Origin: Pseudothermotoga thermarum DSM 5069
Lineage (GTDB): Bacteria; Thermotogota; Thermotogae; Thermotogales; DSM-5069
NCBI RefSeq assembly: GCF_000217815.1
Contig: NC_015707.1
Location: forward strand, 248,001 to 312,000
Length of the DNA stretch: 64,000 nt
Direction of reading: 5' to 3'
The number at the start of each line of letters is the position of its first letter. Position 1 is the first letter of the stretch. Below are positions 1 through 9,761 of the stretch, in pieces. Made by a program: the position numbers and the translations under genes. Under the pieces are notes generated by a model. That model saw only the letters and a list, made by a program, of their open reading frames with translations. It made no database searches and had not been told where the DNA came from.

Positions 1-408
1 TGCTATCTGAGCCTCTACTTTTTTCATATCGATTTCCCTTGGATTTTTCAATGCTTCACGGATAGCTTTTGGCGTAATTTCGCTGAAAATTATTCTATTT
101 TTACCGTTTTTCAACCCCAACAACAATGAAAGATGCCAAGCGATTGCTTCTCCTTCCCTGTCCATATCGGAAGCCAAAAAGACAGATTTTCCCTTGGTCT
201 TTTCCTTCAATTCTTGAATAGTTTTTTCCTTCCCCTTGATTATTTCAAATTTTGGCTCAAAATCTTTTTTCAAATTCACACCAAATTCATCTTCTGGAAG
301 ATCCCTCACATGACCCTTTGAAGCCAAAACCTCGTATTCATCGTTCAAAATCTCTTGAATTGTGTGAGCTTTTGCGGGAGATTCCACGATAATTACTTTT
401 TTGCTCAT
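1..408 (-). CDS. topA: DNA topoisomerase I, N-terminal part (runs off window)
   Basis: Type IA topoisomerase that relaxes negatively supercoiled DNA through a single-strand break. Only the first 136 codons are in the window; the rest lies beyond base 1. The Toprim domain is clear: VESPAKA near residue 8 supplies the catalytic Glu (E9), and SDMDREGEAIAWH at 80-92 supplies the Mg-binding D81, D83 and E85. Start: ATG at 408 with a TCCCTCC-complement Shine-Dalgarno site a few bases upstream. It heads leftward with no neighbour gene between it and base 476. Identification is from visible family motifs; the absence of the tyrosine domain is only because of the window edge. Confidence 0.95.
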   Translation of the reverse strand, partial: MSKKVIIVESPAKAHTIQEILNDEYEVLASKGHVRDLPEDEFGVNLKKDFEPKFEIIKGKEKTIQELKEKTKGKSVFLASDMDREGEAIAWHLSLLLGLKNGKNRIIFSEITPKAIREALKNPREIDMKKVEAQIA

Positions 409-476
409 CCTGTCCCTCCATTTCGATTTTTCACGAAGACAGTATACTACATCGACGGGAAAGTCAAGAGGATTAA

Positions 477-1892
477 TCAGGTTCGAATGAGCATTCTGAC
501 GACATTCATGAGAGTTTGGAAAGTTTTTTGATCCTTTGCCTCAACGTAAACTCTAACAACTGGTTCGGTTCCAGAAGCCCTTGCTAAAACCCAACTTCCA
601 GGTTGATCAAAGAAAAACCTTACCCCGTCGATTTCATCTTTGTCAGCTACCTTGAGATCTTTTAAGTATCTATCAAATTGTTTAAACTTTGAAAGAAAGT
701 CTTGTTTTTCTCCTTCGGTTGCAAAACTCAAATCCACCCTTGTGTTGAAAAACTCCCCATAGGTTTTTGCAAACTCTTTTCTAAGTTCTGAAAGTGGTTT
801 TCCTTCGTAGGCCATCATTTCAAGAACTAATAAATTCGCCAAGATCCCATCCTTTTCTGGCACATGGTTTGCTATGGACAATCCCCCGCTTTCTTCACCG
901 GCTATGACTACGTTTTCATTCAAAAGTAGAGCCGCAAGATATTTGAAACCAACAGGGGTTTCCAAAGATTTCTCCCCAAAAGCTTGAGCAACGGCATCAA
1001 CAGCATGAGATGTGGCAACGGTTCTTGCAACCGGGCCTTTTTTGCGTTTGTTTTTATACAGATGATGGGCAAGCAAGGCTATCACTTCGTTTGGTTTTAA
1101 ATAGTTTCCAGTTTCATCGACTACACCGAACCTGTCGGCATCACCATCAGTTGCTATACCACAATCAAAAGCTCTTCTTTTAACTATCTCTCCAACGGCT
1201 TTCATTCTTGATTCGTCTGGCTCGGGTCTATCCCCACCGAAATACGGGTCTCTGAAATCGTGTAAAATCTCCAGCTCAGCGCAACATCTTCTGCAAAGTT
1301 CGTCCAAATAACCCACCGCAGTTCCGTACAAAAGATCTGCAACAGCTTTTAAACCGGCAGCCTTTATCCTTTCAAAATCTATGTGCTTGGCCAACGCTTT
1401 AAAATATTCAGGCCTTGGATCGAATATCTCGAACAAATCCTTTGAAGCAGCTTCCTTTAAACTTATAGTTGGTATCTTTTTTGGATCAACCTTTGCAGCT
1501 AGTTCTTCAATTTGCTGAGTGATGCTCGTTGGTGCCGGTGCCCCATCAGATGGGTTAAACTTTATGCCACAATACTCAGGTGGATTGTGGGAAGCTGTTA
1601 TGTTTATTCCACCATCCAGTTTGTAATGTCTTATCGTGAAGGAGACAACGGGAGTTGGAGTTGGATCTTGGGGCATGTAAACTTTTATACCGTTTGCAGT
1701 TAAAACTTGACTTACAAGCTGTGCGTAATGTTCAGTCATGAATCTGGTATCCCTTGCGACAATTACAGCTTTGGCGTTGTTCTTTTTCAAATAATCCGCG
1801 ATAGCTTGAGTTACTATTTTTACATTTTCGAATGTAAATTCATCGCTTATTATTGCCCTCCATCCAGAGGTTCCAAACTTAATCTTCCTCAT
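477..1892 (-). CDS. Phosphoglucomutase/phosphomannomutase family protein
   Basis: Alpha-D-phosphohexomutase (471 aa) interconverting hexose 1- and 6-phosphates. The four family loops are visible: the phosphoserine loop TASHNPP with S101, the metal loop DGDADR at 249-254, the sugar loop GEESGG at 332-337, and the phosphate-binding RASGTEP near 435. The frame is open further upstream to 2021, but I chose ATG 1892 because GTSGW then falls at residues 7-11 as in the family and a GGGGG ribosome site precedes it. The upstream extension only shadows the next gene. Its 5' end overlaps the preceding nuclease gene by 14 bases, so the two are probably co-transcribed. Substrate (glucose, mannose or glucosamine) cannot be decided from sequence alone. 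Confidence 0.9.
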   Translation of the reverse strand: MRKIKFGTSGWRAIISDEFTFENVKIVTQAIADYLKKNNAKAVIVARDTRFMTEHYAQLVSQVLTANGIKVYMPQDPTPTPVVSFTIRHYKLDGGINITASHNPPEYCGIKFNPSDGAPAPTSITQQIEELAAKVDPKKIPTISLKEAASKDLFEIFDPRPEYFKALAKHIDFERIKAAGLKAVADLLYGTAVGYLDELCRRCCAELEILHDFRDPYFGGDRPEPDESRMKAVGEIVKRRAFDCGIATDGDADRFGVVDETGNYLKPNEVIALLAHHLYKNKRKKGPVARTVATSHAVDAVAQAFGEKSLETPVGFKYLAALLLNENVVIAGEESGGLSIANHVPEKDGILANLLVLEMMAYEGKPLSELRKEFAKTYGEFFNTRVDLSFATEGEKQDFLSKFKQFDRYLKDLKVADKDEIDGVRFFFDQPGSWVLARASGTEPVVRVYVEAKDQKTFQTLMNVVRMLIRT

Positions 1893-2931
1893 CGAATCCC
1901 CCCAACCAAATTCTTCTTTGAAGGTGTTTGTCAAATTCACTCCAAAGTTTTGTGTTACCGTTCTTTTTCTCTTTTTGACAAATGCTTCTAAAGCGCGCCA
2001 ATTTTGCATCCATGTTTTCAACCATGTGTATCACAAAAGCTTCCGCAGTTTTTGGAACCACCGGAGAACCCCATTCAAGTTCCCCATGATGGGAGAGAAT
2101 TATGTGTTCCAGCTGCATCAATTTTCCTTTGGAAATCTGAACGTTTTTGGCTTTGCTTTGAAGTATTTCTACCCCAAGTGCAATGTGACTTTTTAGCTCC
2201 CCTTCGGTGGTAACCTCAAAACCTTTTTTGGTTATCGTGTATTCTTGAACTTTTCCTATGTCGTGAAGGATGGCACCGGCTATCAGCAAATCTTTGTTCA
2301 AAGCGTTCTCATATACACTCCAGATTTTTTTACAAATACTTGCAACCGCTACGGTGTGCTCAAGAAGTCCACCAATGTACGTATGGTGAACGCTTACTCC
2401 TGCAGGAACTTTGATGAACTTACTGAAGAATTGCTCATCTTTTTCGAATAACTCTTTTAGCAAATTCCTTATTTCTTTGTCTTGAATATCGTCTATCAAC
2501 TCTTTCAGTTTTCTTTGAAGCTTTTCAATATCTTCAGGCGTTGTTTCAACGAATCGTTCTATATCATACTCTTCTTCTTGCATAACTCTAACTGAATCTT
2601 TGGATTTATCAAGGTTTAACTGCAAATGATCTTCAAAATAGACAATCCTACCTTTGGCCAGTATCACATCTCCTTCGCTGAGTTTTTCAAAATTCTCTTC
2701 AGCGTTGTGCCAATCAACGGCTCTTAAAGATCCCGATCTATCGACTAAAGTCAAAAGCAAAAGTTTTTTCTGATCTTTGGTTTCTTGAAGCCTTTTGCTT
2801 GAAATTTTTGCCACAACTTCCACATTTTCGTTCAGTTTTTTCATGATATCGGATAGCAAAGGAAACTTTTCAAGAGAGCTTGAAACAACTTTTTGAACTA
2901 ATTCTTTTGGCATTTTGTCACCGAGCTGCAC
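1879..2931 (-). CDS. YhaM-like 3'-5' exoribonuclease, OB-fold plus HD domain
   Basis: About 350 aa. An N-terminal OB-fold nucleic-acid-binding segment spans roughly residues 35-110 (VVAKISSKRLQETKDQK and following beta strands). A helical linker follows, then an HD phosphohydrolase domain: H near 190, LEHTVAVAS, AILHDIGK with the HD pair at about 223-224, and ILSHHGE. This order is that of YhaM/CBF1, a 3'-5' exonuclease acting on RNA and single-stranded DNA. Start is uncertain: GTG 2931 follows AAGGGA with 9-base spacing and is preferred; ATG 2973 and ATG 2913 are alternatives. It overlaps the mutase downstream. Function is inferred from domain order. Confidence 0.82.
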   Translation of the reverse strand: MQLGDKMPKELVQKVVSSSLEKFPLLSDIMKKLNENVEVVAKISSKRLQETKDQKKLLLLTLVDRSGSLRAVDWHNAEENFEKLSEGDVILAKGRIVYFEDHLQLNLDKSKDSVRVMQEEEYDIERFVETTPEDIEKLQRKLKELIDDIQDKEIRNLLKELFEKDEQFFSKFIKVPAGVSVHHTYIGGLLEHTVAVASICKKIWSVYENALNKDLLIAGAILHDIGKVQEYTITKKGFEVTTEGELKSHIALGVEILQSKAKNVQISKGKLMQLEHIILSHHGELEWGSPVVPKTAEAFVIHMVENMDAKLARFRSICQKEKKNGNTKLWSEFDKHLQRRIWLGGFDEED

Positions 2932-2979
2932 ATTTTCACTTCCCTTCAAGAAAATTTTACCAAAAAAATACAAAATGCC

Positions 2980-4170
2980 TCAATCACCAGCAAATAAGCT
3001 TTGTGCTTTTACACGTTTCATGAATTTAAACTGTACGATCGAAACCACAAAGAAAACGATCAAACCCATTATCCCAAGTCCAACTTCGCTTTTGAAAATC
3101 TGTATCATCAGCCCTCCTGCAAGAGGACCAAAACCCCACAGCATACCTATCGTTGCCTCGTGAAATCCTCCCTGCTTGCCTTGATCAAAATGTTCTGAAA
3201 TCATCCCGTAGTAAATCGCAAAAGTATAGGCGGTAGCATAAGTCATTCCACCAAAAATTGATATCAAGAAAAACATCCAGACACCACTTTTAGGAAGGAG
3301 CAAAAGAATGCTTGTAATAGGTAAAACGCTCAGCATCGCAAGTGATACCTTGATGTTACCAACCCATTTCCTATAGATGGACAAAATCAAAAACATGGAG
3401 AAAACAGAAAGATTTGCGCCGACGATTATAAAACCAGTTAAACCCAAAGGTAAACCATGGGAGCTTATGACTTTTGGAAACAAAGTGAGTATGGAAGTGT
3501 AAACAAGCCCGCAAAGAAATAGCATCAATCTGTAGATTTTTCTATATAGCTTGGCGTTGGAAATGCTTGGAGCTCTTTCAGCCTTTTTCAACGTTTTTGA
3601 CGGATTGAAGTAGAAAGTGTCACGATGCTTTTTGTAATCAAATCCCAGAAAAAGCCCGACAACCAAACAAAGTGCTATACCAAAAGAGAAAGTCAAAACA
3701 GGAAGATTCACAGCCAAAAACGGTCCAAAAGCCATTCCTATGATGTTTCCAAAGCTCCAAGACAAATTGTAACGTCCCACCGTTTTTGCATGATCAACCC
3801 CATAGGATTTTTCGTTTTTAGTTACTATCGCCACAAGTTGCGGATAAAGACTACCGAAGAAAAATTGAAAACCGATGGCGAGTACAAACAAGCCAGCTAT
3901 TCCTTTCAACAAAGGTGAAATTGAAAGAAAAGCAGAAAAAACAAAGCAAGAAAAGCTAAGAAACCTTTTGTGACCAAATCTATCGCCAAATCCGCCGAAC
4001 AGAAGGCTTGAAATCACATACGCCAAAGCTGCAAAAAAATTTATCAACCCAATCGTGAAATAACTTGCGCCAATCTTAGCAGCCATGGTGTTGACATAAG
4101 CGCTCAAAAGGTATGCTAAAACCGAAAAAATAGCGGTTAAGAAATTGAAAGAGTGAAAATAACCTTTCAA
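2980..4170 (-). CDS. Major facilitator superfamily transporter
   Basis: A 396-aa hydrophobic protein with about twelve membrane segments and the MFS loop 2-3 motif in the form GGFGDRFGHKR around residues 60-70. MFS proteins are secondary carriers for small solutes or drugs; the substrate is not visible. The start is TTG 4170, directly behind a textbook GGAGGTG site with 6-base spacing. The ATG at 4212 has no such site. It lies about 50 bases upstream of the YhaM-type gene on the same strand and could share a transcript with it. It sits alone beside the sugar ABC locus, but nothing links the two. Confidence 0.82.
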   Translation of the reverse strand: MKGYFHSFNFLTAIFSVLAYLLSAYVNTMAAKIGASYFTIGLINFFAALAYVISSLLFGGFGDRFGHKRFLSFSCFVFSAFLSISPLLKGIAGLFVLAIGFQFFFGSLYPQLVAIVTKNEKSYGVDHAKTVGRYNLSWSFGNIIGMAFGPFLAVNLPVLTFSFGIALCLVVGLFLGFDYKKHRDTFYFNPSKTLKKAERAPSISNAKLYRKIYRLMLFLCGLVYTSILTLFPKVISSHGLPLGLTGFIIVGANLSVFSMFLILSIYRKWVGNIKVSLAMLSVLPITSILLLLPKSGVWMFFLISIFGGMTYATAYTFAIYYGMISEHFDQGKQGGFHEATIGMLWGFGPLAGGLMIQIFKSEVGLGIMGLIVFFVVSIVQFKFMKRVKAQSLFAGD

Positions 4171-4212
4171 AAGGCACACCTCCAAAGCCAAAGAAGCTTT
4201 TTCAAAATACAT

Positions 4213-4588
4213 GTTATCACAAGTTGTGCAAGTAATTGCTTAAAAAACTTAAAAATTGGTCGATAATTTACTCGGTGGAAAACCATGAGGGTTGAAAGTT
4301 CGACCAACGTGGGCTTAAATGATCCGAAAGTTCTATTTGCTGAACCAGCGAAAGGCTTTTCAAGGGAAATTTTGAGCAAAGATCAAACCGTTAAAATCTT
4401 GAGCATGATGTTGTACCAGCAAAATGGCCTGATTTTGAAATTGGTAAGAATCGCTGTGAGAATTATTCGAAAGTTATGGATGTTTCGGCTTAAATTTTAC
4501 CCAACAACCTTTCTTGGTGAAAAGAATGGTTCCCTTGCTTTTCCACCTGAAAATGCCAATGAAAGAGAATATTCACAAGAGGTCTAAT
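4213..4588 (+). pseudogene. Probable decayed gene fragment between MFS and ABC genes
   Basis: This 376-base gap holds no intact gene on the minus strand, in which its neighbours lie. On the plus strand a frame from 4285 starts with a protein-like stretch (LNDPKVLFAEPAKGF). Its middle becomes implausible while another frame reads VVPAKWPDFEIGKN, and protein-like sequence (FYPTTFLGEKNGSLAFPPEN) then returns in the first frame. Frame alternation like this is what a frameshifted remnant looks like. I do not recognise the family with certainty. No ribosome site precedes the ATG at 4285. It could also be a coincidental open frame. Confidence 0.4.
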
Positions 4589-5431
4589 TTAGCCTTTCAA
4601 ACCACTACTCACTAAAGATTTTACAAATAAATCCTGTAGTGCGAAGAAAATCAAAAGTGTTGGTAAAAGCGCCACAACAGTGGCAGCCATTATAACTCCC
4701 CAATTTTGAGAAGATTCAGCGTTCATTATCATGTTCACGGCTACTTGAACCGTTTTCATCTTATCTTCCATAGCTACTATGAGTGGCCAAAGATACATGT
4801 TCCACGCATAAGTGAAGTTTATGATACTTGCCCCAGCGATTATCGGGCGGGACAAAGGTAGCATTATCTTGAAGAAATACTGCATACTGTTTGCGCCATC
4901 TATTTTCGCCGCATCCTCGAATTCCTTTGGAATAGTTTTAAAGTGTTGTTGCATCAAAAAGGTGTTTGTAGCGCTTGCCATGAAGGGTATCGTCATTGCC
5001 CAGTAGGTGTTAACCCAACCAAACTTGCTGACAATTCTGAACAGGGGCACAATTAAAACTATTTCTACTGGAATGAAAAGAGTGGCAAAAACAATGTAGA
5101 AAGAAATTTTGTCCCCCCTAAATTTGAAATTTGAATAAGCATAACCTGAAAACGTTCCAGTAACAAGCTTACCAAATGTTATCAACACAGCCACAATTGC
5201 ACTATTTAGTATCATCCTACCAAATGGAACCACTTTGAAAGCTTGAACATAGTTCTGCCAATGAAAACCTTTAGGCAAAAAACGCGGAGGGAATACAAAA
5301 ACGAATTCTGAAGGTTGTATGCTCATAACAATCGCCAAAAAAAATGGAGCAAAAACAACCACGCTGATTGATGCAAGAAGTATTTCTAGGATGATCACCC
5401 TTATCATTCTTTTAGTTCTTTTCTTCATCAT
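4589..5431 (-). CDS. Sugar ABC transporter permease, MalG/UgpE type
   Basis: Inner-membrane permease (280 aa) of a carbohydrate-uptake (CUT1) ABC importer, with six expected membrane helices. The cytoplasmic EAA loop that docks the ATPase is visible as EFEDAAKIDGANSMQYF near residues 180-200, and the FVFPPRFLPKG segment after the first helix is typical of MalG-class permeases. Start ATG 5431 (or 5428) follows AGGTGTT. It begins eight bases after the partner permease ends, so the pair is an operon. No ATPase gene is nearby, which is common because CUT1 importers often share an ATPase encoded elsewhere. Substrate is unknown; the cognate binding protein upstream is truncated. Confidence 0.9.
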   Translation of the reverse strand: MMKKRTKRMIRVIILEILLASISVVVFAPFFLAIVMSIQPSEFVFVFPPRFLPKGFHWQNYVQAFKVVPFGRMILNSAIVAVLITFGKLVTGTFSGYAYSNFKFRGDKISFYIVFATLFIPVEIVLIVPLFRIVSKFGWVNTYWAMTIPFMASATNTFLMQQHFKTIPKEFEDAAKIDGANSMQYFFKIMLPLSRPIIAGASIINFTYAWNMYLWPLIVAMEDKMKTVQVAVNMIMNAESSQNWGVIMAATVVALLPTLLIFFALQDLFVKSLVSSGLKG

Positions 5432-5439
5432 TTAACACC

Positions 5440-6309
5440 TCACTGATAGTGAACCTTCTTTTGACCATAGAAAAAGTAGATGACCGTAACGACGATCATA
5501 ACTAAAAACAAAATTACATTCTGAGCGCTTGCAGGACCAAGTTTTTGAAATCTAAATCCATCAAGATATAGCCTGTAGATCAAAGTCGTCGTATAATTCC
5601 CGGGACCACCTTTGGTCATAACATCAACTATTGCAAAAGATTGAAAAGTAGCCGAAATTATGTTCATTATCACAAGATAAAAAGTTATTGGCGAAACAAG
5701 TGGAAAGATTATTCTCCAAATTCTAATCCAACTGCTTGCACCATCGATTGTGCTCGCCTCCAAAACTTCACCAGGAAGGCTTTGCAAGGCTGCTAAATAG
5801 AAAATTACGTTGAATGGAAGTATCTTCCAAACGGAAGCAAATATCAACGAATAAGCAGCATACGGTCTTGTGATTAGCCAGTGAGTCTGTATACCAAAAA
5901 ATCTTAACATCAAATAGTTCACATGACCAACCACAGGGTTCAAAAGGAATCCCCACAAAGCCCCTGCTATGGCATATGAAATAGCATAAGGAGCGAATAT
6001 CATGGTTCTATAAATCCTTATTCCCGGTATTTTTTGATCCAAAAGTAAAGCAAGGAAAAAACCTAAGAACAGCGAAGCAGTAACAGTAACAAATGTATAA
6101 ATGAGAGAAAATGACACACTGTTCAAATAATCTGGATTTCTGAACAAATCCAAGTAATTTTTTAAACCAACAAATATCCTTCTATTACCAAAAACCGAAA
6201 TTCTATAGAAACTCGAATAAAACGCATCGTAAGCAGGATAATATATGAACAAAACTATTATCACAAAAGTTGGTAAAAGCAAAAGGTAAGGTGTAATATG
6301 CTTTCTCAT
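5440..6309 (-). CDS. Sugar ABC transporter permease, MalF/UgpA type
   Basis: Partner permease (289 aa) for the MalG-type gene downstream. It has a hydrophobic N-terminal helix (YLLLLPTFVIIVLFIYY) and the EAA loop VLEASTIDGASSWIRIW around residues 190-205. Start ATG 6309 (MRKHITPY) follows GGAGG with 8-base spacing; the ATG at 6324 overlaps that ribosome site and is less likely. The gene is intact, yet its upstream binding-protein gene has lost its 5' part, so the promoter that once drove all three genes has probably been removed. Expression may now depend on sequence in or beyond the IS fragment. Confidence 0.9.
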   Translation of the reverse strand: MRKHITPYLLLLPTFVIIVLFIYYPAYDAFYSSFYRISVFGNRRIFVGLKNYLDLFRNPDYLNSVSFSLIYTFVTVTASLFLGFFLALLLDQKIPGIRIYRTMIFAPYAISYAIAGALWGFLLNPVVGHVNYLMLRFFGIQTHWLITRPYAAYSLIFASVWKILPFNVIFYLAALQSLPGEVLEASTIDGASSWIRIWRIIFPLVSPITFYLVIMNIISATFQSFAIVDVMTKGGPGNYTTTLIYRLYLDGFRFQKLGPASAQNVILFLVMIVVTVIYFFYGQKKVHYQ

Positions 6310-6322
6310 CTTCCAAACCTCC

Positions 6323-6353
6323 AAAAAGCTGACCGGCGGAAAACCGGCCAGCT
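6323..6353 (-). terminator. Intercistronic hairpin with T-run, between binding protein and MalF-type gene
   Basis: Read on the minus strand, AGCTGGCCGG pairs with CCGGTCAGCT (one G-U pair) around a 7-base loop and is followed at once by TTTTT, which runs into the GGAGG site of the MalF-type permease. Leaky terminators in this position are typical of ABC operons, where they lower permease expression relative to the binding protein. The hairpin is seen directly; partial read-through is inference. Confidence 0.65.
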
Positions 6354-6363
6354 CTCGATTGTC

Positions 6364-6798
6364 TTAGAAGTATTCTTTTATAGCTTTGTTTGCGGCTTTT
6401 TCTGCTTCATCAAGTGCTTGTTTTGGTGTTAAGGTACCAGATATCATCTTTTCAATAGCGCTTTCTATAGCATCTCTAACTTCTGGGAAAGCCCCTATTA
6501 TGGCTCCCTGAGTGTTATAATTTTGCACGCTTGTTAGAAGTTGAAGCAAAGCAGTGAGATGATGCGGATTTTCAGCGTAATAACCACTTACTTGAAGCTT
6601 TTGAATGGCATCAACTCTGATTGGGTAATATCCAGTGGCTTGATGCCAAATTATCTGTGGCCCAGGTTCAGCAAGGTATTTTACCAACTTCCATGCAGCT
6701 TCTTCTTCAGCTTTATTTTTCTGTTTTAAAATCCATAAGCTCCCACCACCTACAACAACTCCTCCCCTTTGAACCCCATCTGGCAGAGGGAGAAAAGA
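6364..6798 (-). pseudogene. Sugar ABC solute-binding protein, C-terminal remnant
   Basis: About 145 codons in one frame resembling the C-terminal lobe of a family 1 extracellular solute-binding protein: PLPDGVQRGGVVVGGGSLW, then an AAWKLVKYLAEPG helix, PIRVDA, and a helical tail ending NKAIKEYF. Intact members have 400-450 residues, a signal peptide and a first lobe, all missing here. The coding frame stops making sense at 6797-6799, exactly where sequence shared with the IS at 17.6 kb begins. So the gene was cut by the IS or by a deletion ending at it. The two permeases downstream are intact. No start codon can be assigned. Confidence 0.85.
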
Positions 6799-6909
6799 GG
6801 CGTTTTAACATAAGCAGGTTATGGTACAAGAGGAGGGATGAGGACATAGTGAAGTGGCTATTTCCATTTCTTCTATTAGTGCAGTTTTCCTTCTTAAGTT
6901 GACAGGTCC
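6797..6909 (+). mobile_element. IS end fragment, inverted near-identical copy of 17594-17706
   Basis: These 113 bases match the reverse complement of 17594-17706 with one difference that I can find (C against T in the run ACTGYACTAA). The fragment carries the terminal sequence GGACCTGTCAACTTAAG (read on the minus strand at 6909-6893) and the last 35 or so codons of the transposase, in the plus direction, ending at 6902. At 6797 the similarity stops abruptly and binding-protein sequence begins. High identity of the two copies implies recent transposition or gene conversion. Confidence 0.8.
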
Positions 6910-7228
6910 TCCAATCTCTTGAACATAATTTTAACATACTCGTTTTAAATTGTCAATAAAGAATGCGTATGGCAGATGTGAAGGTACAAAGAGCATGCAG
7001 ATGGCGAAGAAGAGGATATGGGTGAAGATGATACTGTACAACTGGGTAAAGGTAATATTTTTGTTGTTGTTTATTAGGAGGGTATATTTTTGTCGAGGGT
7101 TATTTGAAACACTTTGATTGATGGGACAATAAGTGTATTCCTGATTTTTCGAACACACTCATAGATCGGACTTTAATGTAATAAGCATAACATACGCTAT
7201 GCAAGCAGTTGAACTGAAAAAACGGTAC
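6910..7228. other. Intergenic stretch, no gene recognised
   Basis: About 320 bases with no convincing coding frame on either strand; the longest minus-strand frame (about 75 codons) has no ribosome site or recognisable motif. The stretch is AT-rich with one GC-richer patch near 6970-7030. I see no hairpin, promoter or repeat that I would defend. It may be the remains of what lay upstream of the sugar ABC operon. Confidence 0.5.
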
Positions 7229-7420
7229 TCATTTTGAAGGTTTTTCTTTTTCGTCGGTTGATTCCTTCTGCTGGTAGTCCTCAATAGGTTCAACAGTTGC
7301 GCCACATTTTTCGCATATCAATTGGTCTCCAGAAAGCTTCGCTGCCGAGTAGTAAACCGCCCCACACTTTGGACATTTGTAGTAAATAAAAAACACCCCC
7401 ACAGTTTGACATTGTAACAC
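7229..7420 (-). CDS. Small zinc-ribbon protein
   Basis: A 55-63 aa protein with two Cys pairs, CPKCG near the start and CEKCG about 20 residues later, forming a zinc ribbon, followed by an acidic and lysine-rich tail (EDYQQKESTDEKEKPSK). The role is unknown; such proteins bind nucleic acid or act as partner subunits. The start is unclear. GTG 7420 has no good ribosome site; GTG 7396 begins the protein at VFFIYYKCPKC; and a GGGGGTG stretch precedes an ATT at 7387. It is transcribed away from the sulfur operon, with about 130 bases between the two gene starts. Confidence 0.65.
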   Translation of the reverse strand: MLQCQTVGVFFIYYKCPKCGAVYYSAAKLSGDQLICEKCGATVEPIEDYQQKESTDEKEKPSK

Positions 7421-7492
7421 CTTGATTTTCTAATATATTACCATACTCTTAAAAAATCATCAACAATCCCTATCAAGTCAAAATCTTTTTGG

Positions 7493-7526
7493 TATAATTT
7501 TAGCCAAGGAAATATTCCTATAGGAA
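7493..7526 (+). promoter_or_regulatory. Promoter -10 box and palindromic operator of the sulfur operon
   Basis: TATAAT lies at 7493-7498. Sixteen bases further, covering the expected early transcribed region, is the perfect 12-bp palindrome TTCCTATAGGAA (7515-7526) inside a wider AT-rich context (AATATT before, AAAAAGGATATT after). No good -35 hexamer is visible. A palindrome just downstream of -10, in front of an Rrf2-family gene, is the classical arrangement for autoregulation. Binding by the encoded regulator is inference. Confidence 0.65.
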
Positions 7527-7556
7527 AAAGGATATTTAGAAAGCGAGGGATTGGAT

Positions 7557-7988
7557 TTGAAAGTATCGACCACAAGTAGATATGGTTTGAGGGCTTTGAT
7601 AGATTTAGCTGCACATTCGCACAGCAGTTATGTCTCACTTGCAAGTATTGCAGAAAGACAGAAAATTTCACAGAAATATTTAGAGAGCATCTTCAAAATT
7701 CTTGCAAAAGCCGGAATAGTGAGGGCAGTTAAAGGAGCTTACGGTGGTTATAAGATCGTTGACGAGGCTTTGCAAATTTCTGTGAAGAAGATTCTTGAAA
7801 TACTTGAATCCAACTTGAAAGCACTATCCCCTCAATCAGATGATCATTTCGACAGATTTATCGAGGAATTTTTGTGGCAAAGATTGACTTTAAGAATTGA
7901 GAACCTGCTAGATTCCATAACTTTGAAAGATTTGGTAAGGGAATACACCGAAATTATGGAACCGAATTCTTTGATGTATTACATATGA
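7557..7988 (+). CDS. Rrf2-family transcriptional regulator lacking cluster cysteines
   Basis: A 143-aa winged-helix repressor. It starts KVSTTSRYGLRALIDLA, the standard Rrf2 N-terminus. The recognition region SQKYLESIFKILAKAGIV and the wing GAYGGYKI follow, then a C-terminal dimer helix. In the segment where IscR and NsrR carry three Fe-S cysteines (about residues 85-110) there is no Cys, so it resembles CymR-type regulators that sense sulfur status through a partner. TTG 7557 is taken as the start, spaced 5-6 bases from AGGGA; TTG 7551 is too close. It heads the metY-rrf2-cysK-metA operon, which supports a role in sulfur amino-acid control. CysK is the known CymR partner in Bacillus, and a cysK lies in this operon. 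Confidence 0.85.
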   Translation: MKVSTTSRYGLRALIDLAAHSHSSYVSLASIAERQKISQKYLESIFKILAKAGIVRAVKGAYGGYKIVDEALQISVKKILEILESNLKALSPQSDDHFDRFIEEFLWQRLTLRIENLLDSITLKDLVREYTEIMEPNSLMYYI

Positions 7989-9745
<1,757 letters not shown>

Positions 9746-9761
9746 CAAAGGAGGGAAGTAT

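Noticed and set aside
1512-1991. Plus-strand frames over the phosphohexomutase gene
   Set aside because: They are antisense shadows without ribosome sites or protein-like composition.
1893-2021. N-terminal extension of the phosphohexomutase frame
   Set aside because: It lies in the coding sequence of the upstream nuclease gene, has no ribosome site, and shifts the conserved GTSGW away from the N-terminus.
6621-6902. 93-codon plus-strand frame
   Set aside because: Its first half is antisense to the binding-protein remnant and only the last 35 codons match the transposase end; it is a junction artefact.
7440-7556. SAM riboswitch or T-box before the sulfur operon
   Set aside because: The leader is only about 50 bases, too short for either, and shows just the palindrome.
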